From an uncultured Bacteroides sp. (GTDB taxonomy: Bacteria > Bacteroidota > Bacteroidia > Bacteroidales > Bacteroidaceae): a stretch of DNA of 64,000 nt. Below the pieces are notes generated by a model. It did no database searches and was not told where the DNA came from. It was given only the letters and a program-made list of their open reading frames with translations. Positions 63,651 to 64,000 of the stretch are shown piece by piece. The translations under genes and the position numbers were made by a program. The DNA lies in NCBI RefSeq assembly GCF_958445495.1, contig NZ_CAUCSQ010000010.1:1-64000 (forward strand), in the 5' to 3' direction. Position 1 is the first letter of the stretch. Each line of letters begins with the position of its first letter.

Positions 63651-64000
63651 TTACTTCTGGGCCGCTGTGCTCTCGTTTCCGTAACGGTCGATGGCTGTAA
63701 CTGCAAAATGTTTCTTGGCCTTCCAGGGGAAAACGGGTGCGTAGGTATAACTTGTCTGCCGAATGTTCTGTGCCACGATATTTTCCGGGCGATTGATATC
63801 TACCGGATAGTCGTTTGATGCGTAAATGACGTACATCGGATTGTTACGCGAATCATTGTCGGCGGCAGCCTGCCATTTTAATTCCGTATATCCGTTGCCC
63901 GCATTCGTTATTTCCAGATTGGACGGAGCCGTAGGCGGAATGCTGTCCAACCAGGGCATGGGGGGCTGCAAAGCCGGATATGCATAGAAGTTTTCAGCTA
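63651..64000 (-). CDS. C-terminal part of a probable family 10 glycosylhydrolase-like (GHL10) protein, cut by the window edge
   Basis: The frame is open to the window end; 116 codons are visible. It starts 'ENFYAYPALQPPMPWLDS', a junction found at the end of the barrel in Bacteroides GHL10/DUF187 proteins, and continues with a fibronectin-III-like domain ('PPTAPSNLEITNAGNGYTEL' then 'KWQAAADNDSRNNPMYVIYA') ending 'FAVTAIDRYGNESTAAQK'. The catalytic part lies outside, so activity cannot be judged; family members act on cell-wall or other glycans in only a few described cases. Confidence 0.55.
   Translation of the reverse strand, partial: AENFYAYPALQPPMPWLDSIPPTAPSNLEITNAGNGYTELKWQAAADNDSRNNPMYVIYASNDYPVDINRPENIVAQNIRQTSYTYAPVFPWKAKKHFAVTAIDRYGNESTAAQK

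Overview
The window reads as chromosome of a gut Bacteroides (sensu stricto, close to the B. thetaiotaomicron / B. ovatus group). It has three SusC/SusD pairs, two hybrid two-component regulators, many SPII-type lipoproteins, a complete starch-utilisation locus with a SusR-type regulator, promoters of the TAnnTTTG type, an NVEALA peptide gene and a single-chain pyruvate:ferredoxin oxidoreductase. I saw no rRNA, tRNA, IS element, integrase or CRISPR array.

Left flank (1-6500): a decayed GNAT acetyltransferase remnant cut off by a cluster of palindromic GTTCCAC repeats; a GH29 fucosidase lipoprotein with a small TorF-like outer-membrane protein upstream of it; an exported C1-family (aminopeptidase C-like) protease; an unrecognised 175-residue protein followed in frame by a 45-codon ORF; and a patatin-like phospholipase.

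PUL 1, fructan (6.8-17.6 kb, + strand): SusC, SusD, two GH32 fructosidases, an MFS sugar permease and a PfkB fructokinase. Fructan is bound and imported across the outer membrane, cut to fructose in the periplasm, carried through the inner membrane and phosphorylated. No regulator lies next to these genes. A LacI-type fructose-sensing hybrid regulator closely resembling BT1754 of B. thetaiotaomicron sits 31 kb away at 48.8 kb, still in this window.

PUL 2 (18.0-32.7 kb, - strand): SusC, SusD, a second hybrid regulator of the two-propeller Y_Y_Y type, then a GH105 unsaturated-uronyl hydrolase, a GH2 beta-glycosidase and an exported Gfo/Idh/MocA (GH109-like) protein. The enzymes suggest a uronic-acid-capped, galactose-containing side chain (pectin or arabinogalactan type); there is no lyase or endo-enzyme.

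Sus locus (33.3-48.5 kb): susR divergent from susA, then susB, susC, susD, a large susE-like gene with a triplicated N-terminal domain, and an 808-residue lipoprotein GH13 in place of susF/susG. susA and susB each have their own good TAnnTTTG promoter and share a CCGGAATTA motif.

Right flank (48.8-64 kb): the fructose-type hybrid regulator, an MGMT-family protein, a three-gene glycine betaine ABC transporter, then a 1.7 kb AT-rich module (NVEALA peptide plus a BF3164/TolB-like lipoprotein) lying between a broken copy of the PFOR 3' end and the intact PFOR gene. Then come an AAA ATPase with an altered Walker B, an ATP-grasp-like protein of unknown role, a tandem palindromic repeat, and the C-terminal end of a probable GHL10-type protein running off the window.

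The two most interesting observations are the NVEALA module flanked by a duplicated PFOR 3' end, and the apparent insertion of a 31 kb pair of PULs between the fructan genes and their sensor.
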